Shown one piece after another: positions 8,594 through 19,411 of a stretch of DNA of 64,000 nt. Location of the stretch: positions 62,001 through 126,000 of the forward strand of contig MU006241.1 in NCBI GenBank assembly GCA_010093685.1. The letters are read 5' to 3'. This stretch comes from Ophiobolus disseminans (lineage: Eukaryota > Ascomycota > Dothideomycetes > Pleosporales > Phaeosphaeriaceae). Each line of letters begins with the position of its first letter. The first letter of the stretch is position 1. Position numbers and translations under genes: made by a program. Below the pieces are notes generated by a model that saw nothing but the letters and a program-made list of their open reading frames with translations, was not told where the DNA came from and searched no databases.

Positions 8594-11500
8594 ATGGATA
8601 GCGATCCCTTTGTAGTGGACGTTAGACTCAATGGCACCGACTTTGTCACTGGACTTGTTGACTCAGGCTGCCTTTGCTATTCCGCCATCAACGAACAACT
8701 CTTTCGATCTCTGAGACTGCCATCAATTAAGATAGCCCCACGCCAACTGGAAGAAGCAGCCGGGAAGAACGCAGAGCCAGGTACTGTCCTGGATACAGTC
8801 ACTTACGCCTCGATAGACATCGACGGCCACCAACAGAAACGTGTCTTCTTCTACGTCGTACCTGGTCTAACGTACGACGTAATTCTGGGAAAGCCCTGGT
8901 TAGAGGACGCCGACGTTACGATTTCCGCCAAACAAGGCTGCCTAGATATTGGCGTATCAGACATTCGAGTATGGAACCACAAGAAGGCGTCGTACAGGCT
9001 ACCACCAATGAAGGCCACTCAAGTGATGGCTTCCGCATTCATGGCAGAGGTGAGAAGAAGCCGTAGGAAGAACAAAGGAGACGGTATCGCGCTTGACACT
9101 GGAGTGTTCGCTATTTCTATTGCAGACATCGAGAAGGCTCTGAAACCGCGCCAACGATCAGACCCAACGACGAAGCTCCCAGTTCAATACCATCAATGGT
9201 TGAAGGCCTTCGACCATTTCCTAGCTGAGAAGCTTCCCCCACACCGCAAAGGCGTTGATCTCCATATTGAGATTGAAAAGGACCAGGATGGGAACGAGAA
9301 GGCTATTCCATGGGGGCCGCTCTACGGCATGGGCCGAGAAGAGCTACTAGTGCTCAGGAAAACCCTTACTGAACTGCTAGACAAGGATTTCATCCGAGCA
9401 AGTAACTCCCCTGCAGCTGCACCAGTGTTAATGGTTAAGAAACCAGGAGGAGGCATCCGATTCTGCGTCGATTATCGAGGCCTAAACAACATCACCAGGA
9501 AGGACCGTTATCCACTGCCCCTGTTTACTGAAACACTACGGAATGTGGCAAGAGCCAAATGGTTTACGAAACTCGACGTTATCGCAGCGTTTCACAAGAT
9601 CCGTGTCGCTCAAGGAGAGGAATGGAAGACGGCTTTCCGGACGAGATACGGCCTATTCGAATGGAGGGTTGCTCCTTTTGGACTAACAGGAGCACCAGCC
9701 GCATTTCAACGCTACGTAAATGGTGTCTTGCAAGACTACCTTGACAACTTCGTTTCAGCGTACGTCGACGACATCTTAATCTACTCCTCAGGTTCGCTTC
9801 AAGATCACAGGGAGAAGGTTGGAAAAGTGCTTCAACGCCTCATGAACGCTGGACTACAGATCGATATCGACAAGTGCGAGTTTGAAACGAAACAAGTTAA
9901 ATACCTCGGTTACATTGTAGAAGCAGAAGTGGGCATTCGAGTCGATCCTGACAAGATCATCGCAATCCGAGAGTGGGCCACGCCAACAACAGTGAAGGCC
10001 GTCCGGGCATTTATTGGTTTTGCCAATTTCTACAGAGTCTTTATTCCAGAGTTCTCAGACCTCGCCCAGCCGCTGATCAACCTAACAAAGAAAGAGATGG
10101 CTTTCTATTGGGACGAAGCCTGCAATCAAGCATTCGAAGAAATCAAAGAACTCCTCATCACCGCACCGATACTGGCCCACTTTGACCCAGAAAAAGAGAC
10201 CCTGGTAGAGGCCGACTCATCGGGATACGCGACCGGCGGCCTCTTACTACAGAAGGACAAGAGCAGCAACTGGCAACCCGTTGCTTATTATTCAAAGAAG
10301 CACTCGTCAACAGAAGCTAACTATCCAATACACGACAAGGAGCTCCTCGCTATTGTTCGCTGTTTGGAAGCCTGGGCCCCTGAACTACATATGGTGAAGA
10401 GGTTTACAGTTCTGACAGACCACAAGAACCTCCAATACTTCTACCGCAAACGACAACTGTCTGAAAGACAAGTACGTTGGTCAGAGTTCCTCTCACGATT
10501 CGACTTCTCTCTGGAGTGGAAGCCTGGGAAAACTATGGGAAAACCTGACGCCCTGTCACGACGCGAACAAGACCTTCCTGCCGACTACAACGATGAACGA
10601 GTGCGGTCTCGATTTATCCGTCTCTTCCAGAACAAGCACTTGAGGAGTGTCCAAATCCAGTCTTTATCTTCTGAGGGAATGGACTTTGCAAAAGAGATAC
10701 GCTTGTTCGAGGATCAGGACATGCAAGACCTGTGGCATAGAAGTCGCCAAGAGGATAAGCTTTATCAACAGCTCACTACACTAGTGTCAAACAAAGAGCG
10801 GAACCTCCCTACTGAACTGCAGAAGGAGAAGTCAGTGAGTATAGCAGAATGCACTTTGGATGAGAGAGGCCTGCTGCGATTTCGAGACCGGATATGGATC
10901 CCTGACTGCGAACCACTTCGCACGCAAATTATTCAAAACATTCATGACTCGCACATCACTGGCCATCCTGGACGAGATCTTACCTACTCTACCCTGTCAA
11001 GGCAGTTCTTCTGGTCAGGTGCAGCAAGTGACGTGCGACGCTTCGTTCGTAATTGTGAGATTTGTGGAAGGAACACAATATGGAGAGAGACAAAGAGGGG
11101 CCTCCTTAAACCCCTGCCAATCCTAGAACGCATATGGGGAGAAATTTCAATTGACTTCATTACCGACCTGCCACCATCCGGACGCGACAACGCAACAAAT
11201 TGCATGGTAGTTACTGACCGGCTGACAAAAGGAGTTGAACTGGAAGGTCTGCACGACATCTCAGCAGAAGCAGTGGCACGACGACTTTTCGAGCGCCATT
11301 ATCCTATTCACGGTATACCGACAGCAGTTACAAGTGATAGAGGGCCTCAATTTGTCTGTGACCTTTGGAAGCATTTTTGTAAGCTCCTCGGCATTGAGCA
11401 ACGCCTATCAACCGCCTACCACCCGCAAACTGATGGCGCAACGGAGCGAATGAACCAAGAGATTGAGAAGATGGTTCGAATCTGGGCCACATATACACAA

Positions 11501-12229
11501 GAAAACTGGCTAGCACTCTTACCCATTGTTATGGGAGCAATCAACAACCGTGAGGCCTCATCCACTGGCCTAAGTCCCTTCTTTTTCATGCACGGATATC
11601 ACAACGAGCCGATTCAACTCGTGGAGGAACGAATTGTTCAGGACCGACCAAAGAAAGATGGCGAAGCACTAGCAGAAGGATTCCTTCAAAGACTACATGA
11701 CGCAACTGAATGGGCCCAAGCCGCGATCGCGATGGCACAAGAAAAACAGCAACACCAGGCTAATAAAACAAGAACAGCAGCGCCCCAGTATAAAAAGGGA
11801 GACTGGGTGTTTTTGAACCTCAGAAATGTGAAAACAACACGACCTTCTAAGAAGCTTGACTGGCTGCACGGGAAGTACGAAGTTGTAAAGCAGATCAACT
11901 CTCACTCCTACCAGCTCAATGTTCCTGGAAAAATTCACCCCGTCTTTCACGTCGACCTGCTACGACATGCACCAAACGACCCTCTTCCTTCTCAGAAAAT
12001 TGGAGACACACAGCCGGGCCCCATACTGGCAGATGGAGAAGAACTCTGGCTTGTTGAACAAATTCTGGGCGAAAGGACAACAAAGCAAGGAAGGAAAGAA
12101 TTCAAAGAGGCACACGTGAAGTGGCTGGACTATACTGAGCCAACCTGGGAGCCTGTGAGTAACGTATTCAAGACTGATGCTTGGAAGAAATGGACCAAAC
12201 TACGCGCCAAGAAGAAAGGAGGGGGGTAA
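8594..12229 (+). CDS. pol: Pol polyprotein: protease, RT, RNase H, integrase, chromodomain
   Basis: A 1,211-residue frame runs from ATG 8594 to TAA 12227-12229; the stop abuts the right LTR. Protease has the active-site DSG at residues 23-25. Reverse transcriptase spans about 210-470, with FCVDYRGLN and YVDD at 390-393. RNase H follows, with EADSSG near 538. Integrase has an HHCC finger (HDSHITGHPG to CEICGR, about 784-824) and a catalytic triad of Asp near 853, Asp915 and Glu951, the last pair 35 residues apart. The C terminus (WLVEQILGER, VKWLDYTEPTWEP) is a chromodomain, which targets chromoviruses to modified chromatin. No stop separates 8546 from 8594, so pol is in frame with gag after one UAG. 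Reinitiation at 8594 is an alternative. Confidence 0.96.
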   Translation: MDSDPFVVDVRLNGTDFVTGLVDSGCLCYSAINEQLFRSLRLPSIKIAPRQLEEAAGKNAEPGTVLDTVTYASIDIDGHQQKRVFFYVVPGLTYDVILGKPWLEDADVTISAKQGCLDIGVSDIRVWNHKKASYRLPPMKATQVMASAFMAEVRRSRRKNKGDGIALDTGVFAISIADIEKALKPRQRSDPTTKLPVQYHQWLKAFDHFLAEKLPPHRKGVDLHIEIEKDQDGNEKAIPWGPLYGMGREELLVLRKTLTELLDKDFIRASNSPAAAPVLMVKKPGGGIRFCVDYRGLNNITRKDRYPLPLFTETLRNVARAKWFTKLDVIAAFHKIRVAQGEEWKTAFRTRYGLFEWRVAPFGLTGAPAAFQRYVNGVLQDYLDNFVSAYVDDILIYSSGSLQDHREKVGKVLQRLMNAGLQIDIDKCEFETKQVKYLGYIVEAEVGIRVDPDKIIAIREWATPTTVKAVRAFIGFANFYRVFIPEFSDLAQPLINLTKKEMAFYWDEACNQAFEEIKELLITAPILAHFDPEKETLVEADSSGYATGGLLLQKDKSSNWQPVAYYSKKHSSTEANYPIHDKELLAIVRCLEAWAPELHMVKRFTVLTDHKNLQYFYRKRQLSERQVRWSEFLSRFDFSLEWKPGKTMGKPDALSRREQDLPADYNDERVRSRFIRLFQNKHLRSVQIQSLSSEGMDFAKEIRLFEDQDMQDLWHRSRQEDKLYQQLTTLVSNKERNLPTELQKEKSVSIAECTLDERGLLRFRDRIWIPDCEPLRTQIIQNIHDSHITGHPGRDLTYSTLSRQFFWSGAASDVRRFVRNCEICGRNTIWRETKRGLLKPLPILERIWGEISIDFITDLPPSGRDNATNCMVVTDRLTKGVELEGLHDISAEAVARRLFERHYPIHGIPTAVTSDRGPQFVCDLWKHFCKLLGIEQRLSTAYHPQTDGATERMNQEIEKMVRIWATYTQENWLALLPIVMGAINNREASSTGLSPFFFMHGYHNEPIQLVEERIVQDRPKKDGEALAEGFLQRLHDATEWAQAAIAMAQEKQQHQANKTRTAAPQYKKGDWVFLNLRNVKTTRPSKKLDWLHGKYEVVKQINSHSYQLNVPGKIHPVFHVDLLRHAPNDPLPSQKIGDTQPGPILADGEELWLVEQILGERTTKQGRKEFKEAHVKWLDYTEPTWEPVSNVFKTDAWKKWTKLRAKKKGGG
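12211..12226 (+). promoter_or_regulatory. Polypurine tract of the gypsy element
   Basis: GAAGAAAGGAGGGGGG lies three bases (the pol stop TAA) before the right LTR, the usual place for priming plus-strand DNA. Confidence 0.88.
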
Positions 12230-12439
12230 TGTCACGGGCTGAGCCCGAAGTCACATGACTAGGCTGCCAGCCTAGTCGCTTCCTTCCCTTCTGTCCCTCA
12301 CCTTGCCTCAGCAGCGCGTGGACCGTGCGCGAACACAAACAACAAGAGATAGCGGCCAACTTCTCTCTTTCTCTTCATCTTGACTGTAAATAGCATCTGG
12401 ACTAGGTAGCTGGAATACAGTTCCTACAGACCGTTCACA
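12230..12439 (+). repeat. 3' LTR of the gypsy element
   Basis: It is 210 bp, identical by eye to 7064-7273, from TGTCACGGGC to CGTTCACA, and followed by the GTATC duplication at 12440-12444. Confidence 0.96.
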
Positions 12440-13010
12440 GTATCTTCGCCCATCAGCTCATAACAAGTACAAGGTTACAGGAAGGGTTCTGCGTCAGTCA
12501 TTGTTTGCTAGAGTCGGAACGTGCAACGTTCTGCTCCCGGCTGTCGTAGATGCTACATCGTCAATCGAGCCTCGCATCAAACTCTGCGGCCTCGTTGATC
12601 TCATGTGCAGTGCGAATTACGACATGAGCGATGAACTATACCTGGTAGCTAGGCTGCGCTCGGAGAAACAGGGACAGGCAGATGTTTTAATTGCGTCTAT
12701 ATTATTCGCAGACCTACGACAGCGCTTGTTCCGTTACTTCACTCAACTTCTCAATGAACTTCCCGAACACCGCTGGCCATACAGGCCCGATATCTGAATG
12801 AATGAATCTGGGGCACTAGATCCTCCAGCGCTTGACATTCCCTCCCTAGGCGTAGATTCATGGACTGGCGTCGATTCCGAGGGAGACTTCATTGGTGTGG
12901 CAGACAATATCAAAAATAGCTTTGAAACTCACGCCGGCGGCACAGATACCTGGATCATAGCCGTAATGACTGTCTGTACTGCGCTTGGGGGGGTTTGGGG
13001 AATATTATAG
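12440..13010 (+). pseudogene. 3' part of the host gene split by the gypsy insertion
   Basis: It begins with the GTATC duplication. Joining GAG TAT C at 7063 to TT CGC at 12445 keeps the same frame, which then stays open for about 117 codons (RPSAHNKYKVTGRVLR, then GLVDLMCSANYDMSDELYL) to TGA at 12795-12797. The frame reopens at once and runs to a TAG at 13008, through an acidic segment (GVDSWTGVDSEGDFIGVAD) and a hydrophobic end (WIIAVMTVCTALGGVWGIL). The TGA may be a further C-to-T nonsense change of CGA, or the true stop. Confidence 0.55.
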
Positions 13011-14300
13011 AAAAGCGAAAGTGTTGCGGTGTGAGAATGCAATATATTAAAGTGTATTGTTCTGTCTTTCTGTTCTGCCTGTGTCTATCCCAGAAGGGAC
13101 CAGAGCACGGTCTGTTTACATGACGTATCTATGATACAGCTGAGGTAAGAGGTACTTGATAAGACAAGGAAGCAGCACCAGACCACCGCCACGTGGCACA
13201 CGTGACCTGCTTCTCCTCATAACCGTGACATTAATACTTTGTCAGCAAGATTCCGATCTTTCCCAGATTCGCATTCATATGCATGAAGAGAAACCAAGCT
13301 CGCACTATTCTGTGTCCCTAGAAGAGTTTGATCTAGAAGCGCGTACCCGTCAACAACGCTAGGTCATCTTCAAGCGTCAGCCACCTCCTCCCACCCCTCT
13401 TATGACAACCAACACTAGTGCCTCACGCGGAAAATCAGAACGCATACAGGTCTCTTCCTCCCTGCGATCTAGAGCGTGCTTGAACAAGAGGCGCGATACG
13501 CATAGACGGATTTTGGGCGGCTAGTATTAATCTTGACTCTGTTCTTCGGTGACTTTAGACTAAGGTGTACTCCGCCGGCTCGTGATGAGCCTGCGACCGA
13601 AGTGCCAAACTGTTAACTTATGCTTTTACTAAGGGCTTTGAATCCTACGCCTCGCTCGTTCTCTGTATACTCTCTCCCCGACGCCTTAGTCTCTTCCGTG
13701 TACTCTATTCCCCCATATCCTACATTACCAGAGGAGCTAGTGTACACATCCCGTATAGATATCACTTTTTGGCACTTACCCACAAGCAGGCGCATGAATC
13801 CTACCCGAGAACACAAATGCGCACCCACCGTAGAGGAAGTCAAGAGAGTAGTCAAAAATATACTTGCGCAAGACAACGCTACTAGTACCTTGTTCACCTT
13901 GGTAGACAAAAATAGCCGACTAAAGCTCTGCCCCCTCGCGCAGCTCCTCCACCGAAGAAAACAATCAAAGAGACCAAACGACGTGTATTACATATACAGT
14001 AATCAAAACCGTAAGATATAGGTCTTGAAAACACTACTAGATAGGCATCGTGCTTAGTGGAAATCTTCTACGGGGTTAGTGAAGGCTCGTCTTGCATGGA
14101 AAAGCCTATGTTACCACCTTGTTTAGCTAATTGTCCAATTACAGTTTAATAATAAGACTTAAGATCGAGCATGTACCTATGTAGCAATAACGTAATCTGT
14201 TAATGTTCTGCTAACAGGCGCTAGACTAACATGAGAAGAGTGCTTTGATCTAGCGGCAAATCTGCAAGATTGAGGCACAGTAACAATCCAGATCAAGCCG
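13011..14300. other. Gene-poor transition into the repeat island
   Basis: No recognisable gene. The + strand is open at 13620-14021 (133 codons, containing HKCAPTVEEVKRVVKNIL), but it has no known motif and may be a repeat or gene relic. AT content rises to the right. Confidence 0.3.
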
Positions 14301-14329
14301 TCGTGAATATCGCTATGGACCTGCGCTTA

Positions 14330-14720
14330 TAACAGTCTTGCGCGAGCCCAACAGATTCAACAGCAGCCTACTCAAAAGCGGATACTTCGCAATAGACAAG
14401 CTCCGACAGCGCGTAACGAAAGCATGTAACCGATGCTATAGGAAGAAGGCAAAGGTAATGTAAAACATCTGACAGCGATTAGCTATAGTACTGACGGTAT
14501 TGCAGTGTAATGGACAGATTCCGTGCAGTAAGTGCGTTTGCGCCAATACTTTGTGCGAATACAAGGAAGGTTCTCTGTAAGTTTTCTTCTATTAACAAGA
14601 CTCACAAAGTTGCTTTTTGCTGACTTATTTAATAGAGCTGTTAGGCTTGAAATGCAAAATATTTGATTGCAAAGAGCAGTGCAAAGGTTGTGGAATATTA
14701 ACTAGACTAGTGGTTATCTA
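14330..14720 (+). pseudogene. Relic of a Zn2Cys6 transcription factor DNA-binding domain
   Basis: Two exons joined across an intron at 14455-14505 (GTAATG..GCAG, with CTGAC before the acceptor) read KACNRCYRKKAK and then CNGQIPCSKCVCANTLCEY. The six cysteines have spacing Cx2Cx6Cx5Cx2Cx6C, the fungal binuclear zinc cluster. A second intron fits 14577-14635 (GTAAGT..AATAG). After it the frame reads AVRLEMQNI and meets a TGA. Upstream the frame is open (LLKSGYFAIDKLRQR) but lacks a clear ATG. The rest of the protein is not found: the sequence passes into RIP-damaged repeats. It is a truncated or decayed regulator of unknown target. The intact metal-binding residues suggest recent decay or a short surviving peptide. 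Confidence 0.65.
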
Positions 14721-15159
14721 CTAAAATCTTTGGCGCGAACTACAGGAAACAGCTAGCTATCTCTGCACGACATTGTAGAGTATTTGGAATAACTGCTAAC
14801 AGAAGCAAGAAGAAATTATAATAGAATAGCTTACGGCCTTAAGAGACCAGAACTTCCTAACTCACATCCGTACACTCTGCTTAGCGCACCGCATCTCGCC
14901 TGAGCCCCTAACCCGCTCACCGCAACAATTCTGTTGACGCTTCCTTAAGTTCTAACTCTAACTCTTCACTTAGGCTTAGTGCTAGACAATAGCCTAGAGA
15001 GCATAATAGACGTACACGGCCTTTGGTCGTTAGCAGATGTTAACCCCGCACAAACTGCGGCGTTGTATAATATACTTAAACAGGCACAATACAGATGAAT
15101 GCTGCGAAATTAATAGGCGCTTTCGCTATCTCCGCATATTGACGCGTATATTCGACGAT

Positions 15160-15695
15160 CCTATATAGTTATAGCAGAAACTATACACACGTTGTCATTA
15201 AATTCTATGTAACTATTGTACTGCTCTTCGACAGGCTTATAGTATGCATTAATATCTTCAAACACTGTGCTACAAGATAAGGCGCACTTAACTTCCTTAA
15301 ATACATCTTCTGCACCTTGCCTATCAATCTCTAGCTAGTCTTCGACCTAGTTCATGTTATAGTAGGTGCCTTGCTCCGCACATGCTGTTTTAGAAACTTT
15401 ATCATTGCCCTCTTTGTCGACTTGAATTGCATAACAGAGATATGCATTAGCATTTTCTTTTGCCTAGTCGATTGCCCTACGTGCAATGTGGAGCTGTTCT
15501 AATTGACGATTCAGACGGTTCTGAGCATCCTAAAGCCGCGAGTCAATTTCTTGTAGGCTAGGACTCTGATTCAGGACCTAGGTAGCTAGTTTGGGGTTTT
15601 TATCCTAGTATGGCATGTAGACGTCTGCTGTTAGGGCTACTAGTGCGCTAGCTACTTCTGCACGGCACTCTGCGCCCTTTAGCATTAGGTTTGCT
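15160..15695 (-). pseudogene. RIP-inactivated coiled-coil protein gene (all stops are TAG)
   Basis: Read leftward from about 15691 (MLKGAECRAEVASALVAL), one frame gives convincing protein for about 175 codons apart from seven stops, all TAG. They follow VYMPY, KLAT, DSRL, RRAID, YYNMN, VED and SAITI. Most fall where tryptophan is plausible, fitting TGG to TAG. Glutamine codons (for example in NQSPSLQEID and NRQLEQLH) are intact. The segment NRLNRQLEQLHIARRAID is heptad-like. An intron-like GTACGT..AAAAG stretch precedes it at about 15694-15740. Function unknown; it could be a host gene or an unusual transposon gene. Confidence 0.5.
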
Positions 15696-15975
15696 TTTAT
15701 ATTTAGTACAACCTATACAAAGCATATAACAGGGCACGTACCTAGAACAACTACATAATCCGCGCTCTAAGACGTAGCATTATGTCTGACTAGGAGGGTT
15801 TTATAGGGAAGTAGACGGAGGATGAAAACGTCCTTAAGGAGCTGTTTGAACAGGGCGGAGCCTAAGATCTTTGCCACCTAGAGAAGTCTAAGGAGCTTAA
15901 TAGTCTTGTCAGATCGGAGGGTTAATCAGATCGTGTAAAGACAAATAACATTAATTAGTATTAATTATAATTAAT

Positions 15976-16131
15976 TGTTCTGTTTTTATTGTGTGTCTTG
16001 TGTGTTCTTTTAAGGGGTCTCCTCTACTTATCTTTAGCTTCCTTATCCTAAGTCTGCGCTAGCAGTAATCCAGCACATGATTAGGTCTGCCGTCTCTAAG
16101 CGCCCTGCTGAAAGGCTGATCACATCTAACA
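15976..16131 (-). repeat. LTR of the reverse-oriented copia element (family A)
   Basis: It is about 156 bp with TG..CA ends on the reverse strand. A related but truncated copy lies at 39041-39178, sharing the blocks around CTTATCCTAAGTC and GTCTCTAAGCG. Confidence 0.6.
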
Positions 16132-19100
16132 CACCCCCTCAGCTTAAACGTTAGGATTAAGCTGAACCTACAGTGCTACTATCTTCTGCGCGCTATTTGC
16201 TCAAAGGTCTAGGGCTTCTAATCGATTGTTTATCTATCCTATATCTGCTTCTAGCCTTCGTTGTTCTTCTATATTAATAAGTCCTATCTGTTGTAGGAAC
16301 CTAGCCCACTAATTTGCTGGCAATAGCTTTGTAAGTCTGTTAGCGAGCATCTTGCTCGACTCCACGTAGATTACCTAGATTAACTTACTCTAAGCCTCTT
16401 GCCTAAGCTAGTGGTTATAGATATTAACATGCCGTAGCTTCGTAGTTAACTAGAAGATCTCTTCTAAGATCAATTAAATTGTTTGCGTGTTATTGCATTG
16501 TATAGTAATTATTTAGTTAGCTAACTAAATTTATAGCTTAGTAAGCAGCATCTAGATAAATATAGCCTCTCTCGCTACTTATAAGAGCGTAAGCAGTTTA
16601 GCTTCTGTAGTTGACGTTGTAATCGTATTTTATTTATTTACTCTCTATGCAATTAGCCCTCTAAATAGTTTAATTACGTATCCTTAGAAGCTCTTGCGAT
16701 CTAGAGTATTGTTAGCAAATAAGGCATTGCTAGCAACAACTAAGTAATCTTCTCTACCTAGTTGCAGTGCGAGCGTTCGTGTATAGTTTAGGTATAGGAT
16801 TACGCGATTAGCAGCTAACTAGTAATTAGGCCTAGGATTTGTAAGGAATCGTGCTAGACGTAATACTGCGAAGGCTGTATTAGGTCTTGTGTTAACTGCT
16901 GCAAAGAGTAGTAATCTAATCTTTTATTAGAAGAGGTTAATCTCTCTAGGAGTAGCAAAGCCCTCTTAGAGCAGCAATTCGGCTTTGATTATTAGTGTAT
17001 CACACTTAATAGAGTAATTGCTTACTAATTAGTTAATCTTCTTAAGGTATACTAATTAGGAGATCTATATCTTTTGTTAGGGTCAATCCCTAATCACCTC
17101 TATGCTTAAGAACTAATATAGATCGTCTCTACCTGTTATGCTGTACTTCTTTTTTATATCTTTAATAGCTGCTTGTGCTTCTAATCTACAGTTCTTACTG
17201 TACATTACAATTATATCGTTAATGTAGAAGAACACAAAGATCCCTTAACAGATTATGCAACATAGCTCGTATAGAACAGTAGTAAAGCTACAGCTTCTAA
17301 GGTATGTAGTGAAGTCTCGTTGCTAGAGCAGTGGCGAGATCTAGAGGCCGTAAAGGGCTTTGTTAAGCTTTAGGATTTTTCCGTGCTGCGCGTAGCCACG
17401 CGGTATTCTTATATATACAAGTTAATTAATTAGAGCGTTTGCAAAAGCGTTAGTTACGTCGTACTACTTAAGTTTAAGATTAAAGCGAGCGGCAATCGCA
17501 AGCGCAATTTAAAAGGATTAGCCTGCTAGCGTAGCGGCGTAGGTCTCCTAAGTAGTGACGTTGCGTTATTAATCGCCCTAAACAACTAAGCGCGCTTTGC
17601 ACTTAATAAAACAATAATCCTTATTAATCTTGTAGGTGTATACCTATATAGAATTAAGTATCTAAGTGCCTATTAGTCGTGCTTCTTGCGTTAGGACTTC
17701 TAACTATAAGTTTAATTGCTTGTAGCTTAAGAGGTGATCCTCTTTAGCTTTCTTAAACAACTAGTAGAATAAGTAATTCTTCTTAAGTTAATTTAGGCTT
17801 AGTGCTAGCGGGAGCTCGCTCGAATAAGGCATTTAGCTATAGCCTTAGCCCTTAAGCAATTAATTAACCGCCGCACTATTAAGTTTCTTGTCGTTTAGTT
17901 GTTAAACTTTTCCTGCTCTCGCACCTACTATAAACGCTGCAGCCTATAGGTCTATCTAATTATACTAGAGGCTCTTACCAACGGATTGTGATCCTATATT
18001 AGCACTACGTAGATTAGGTCTCTTGCTGCGGCTCGCACTTAAGAGGTAATTAATCCTATAGTTTAGTAGCTGCGCAAGGGCGACGTTCTAACTCTTAAAT
18101 TTAAGAGGATTATCTACCTGCCTTAATTCCTGCGCTGTCATAAGGTTTATTAAGAGGGCTACTAGTAGAGGGGTTAGCGGTAGTAAGGGGTAAGCTGCTT
18201 AAACCTTTCTTCCGCTATTATTATATTAATTAGGTGTTAATTCCTGTACTTGTCCTTTGTTAAAAGACTTATCTTTAAGGAATAACTGTGTTTCCTCTTA
18301 CTCGTTGTTAATCCCTAGGGGAAGCTCTACGGTTCTAATCTACGCCTCAATCTCTTTAAGAGTGCTGTGCATTAGGTTATCTATAATATCCTTCTCGTCT
18401 CTAGTAAAGATTAATTCCTTATTAAATACGACGTTATGTGTAGTAATCACCTTAGACATAGTAGGAACCTATACACGAAAGATGTTCGTAGATTAATATC
18501 TAACTAGGTATCTAATCTATGCCTTAGAATTAAGTCGCTGTAGCTTACTCTTGCCTTGTTTTGTATTATCTATTATTGCAAATGCCTTACACCTATATAC
18601 TTATAGGTAACCTTAGTGTAGCTTGCGTAGTAAGATAACAATCCCATTTTAGTAGGCGTTGTAAGTAAAAAACTCTTCGTACGGTGATCTCTATCAATTC
18701 GCATATCGCAGTGTTCGATTATAGAGATATACAGCTAATTAAGAGATCTTAGGCTATAGTAGTTATAGCAGGTTAGCGTTAAGTCGCATTGCTCGTACTT
18801 TCTCCTTAATTACACTCTCTAAGCGTTCTGCTCTACTATTCTGTAATTAGGTGTCTAGGGCGGAAGGCTTAAAACGGATGCCTTAGGATTCTGCCTAACG
18901 AGCCACTTCTAGCTTAACTGTAACGATCTCGTTGTTAGTTTCGATAATCTTAATAGTAATATTAAACTAAGTCTTTATAAGGATTACAAAAGACTTAAGC
19001 GCCTTAATAATTAATTGCGCCGCTTAATTATCCTTAAAATAGTAGTCCTATATAAACCTAGTCACTTAATCTATAATTAGTATTTAGCTTTTCTCTTTTA

Positions 19101-19347
19101 TTAAGCTATTAGCTTTATAATTGTGAAAGTCGAGTAAGACGCGTTCCTCTAGAGCCTGATCGATCCTGCGTAGCGTGCGGCGGATTAGCTATTTAGCTTT
19201 TGCTCTTCTACAGGCGTTGTAGTCGACTATAAGTACTCTAGTAATCTTTACTCTCTTAGACTGTTGTACAAGATGCTTAAGCGCGCTTAGTCCTAGGTGT
19301 CCTAATATCTTGTACTAGATTAGCGCTTATACGCGTTATTGTAGATT
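15976..19347 (-). mobile_element. RIP-damaged copia-type element, 3' part, reverse orientation
   Basis: The LTR of this element lies at 15976-16131. Read leftward it begins TGTTAGATGTGATCAGCC and ends CAGAACA, and a purine-rich tract precedes it (16132-16150). To the right the reverse strand carries remnants of copia RNase H and reverse transcriptase. Near 17640-17560 it reads GVYTYK, then a KCKARLVV-like block as in the relative at 27050-27110, interrupted by many stops. The element is cut at 19347 by the next copia copy, and its 5' half is not found on the far side. CTAG is extremely frequent and CTGG/CCAG almost absent. Confidence 0.65.
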
Positions 19348-19411
19348 TATTAGATTTAATAAGGTATTAAAGCCTAATAATAGATAAGATGAATTAATAA
19401 TAATAATGTTG

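Larger units (their letters stand above)
7064..12439 (+). mobile_element. Full-length Ty3/gypsy chromovirus retrotransposon
   Basis: The element is 5,376 bp, with two 210-bp LTRs that are identical by eye, flanked by GTATC duplications. It carries gag and a protease-reverse transcriptase-RNase H-integrase-chromodomain polyprotein, both fully open, plus a self-priming binding site and a polypurine tract. Identical LTRs and open frames indicate very recent insertion. CTGG/CCAG tetramers are common in it, so it has escaped the RIP damage that dominates 15-29 kb. It lies on the + strand within the host gene that starts at 5764. Confidence 0.97.
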
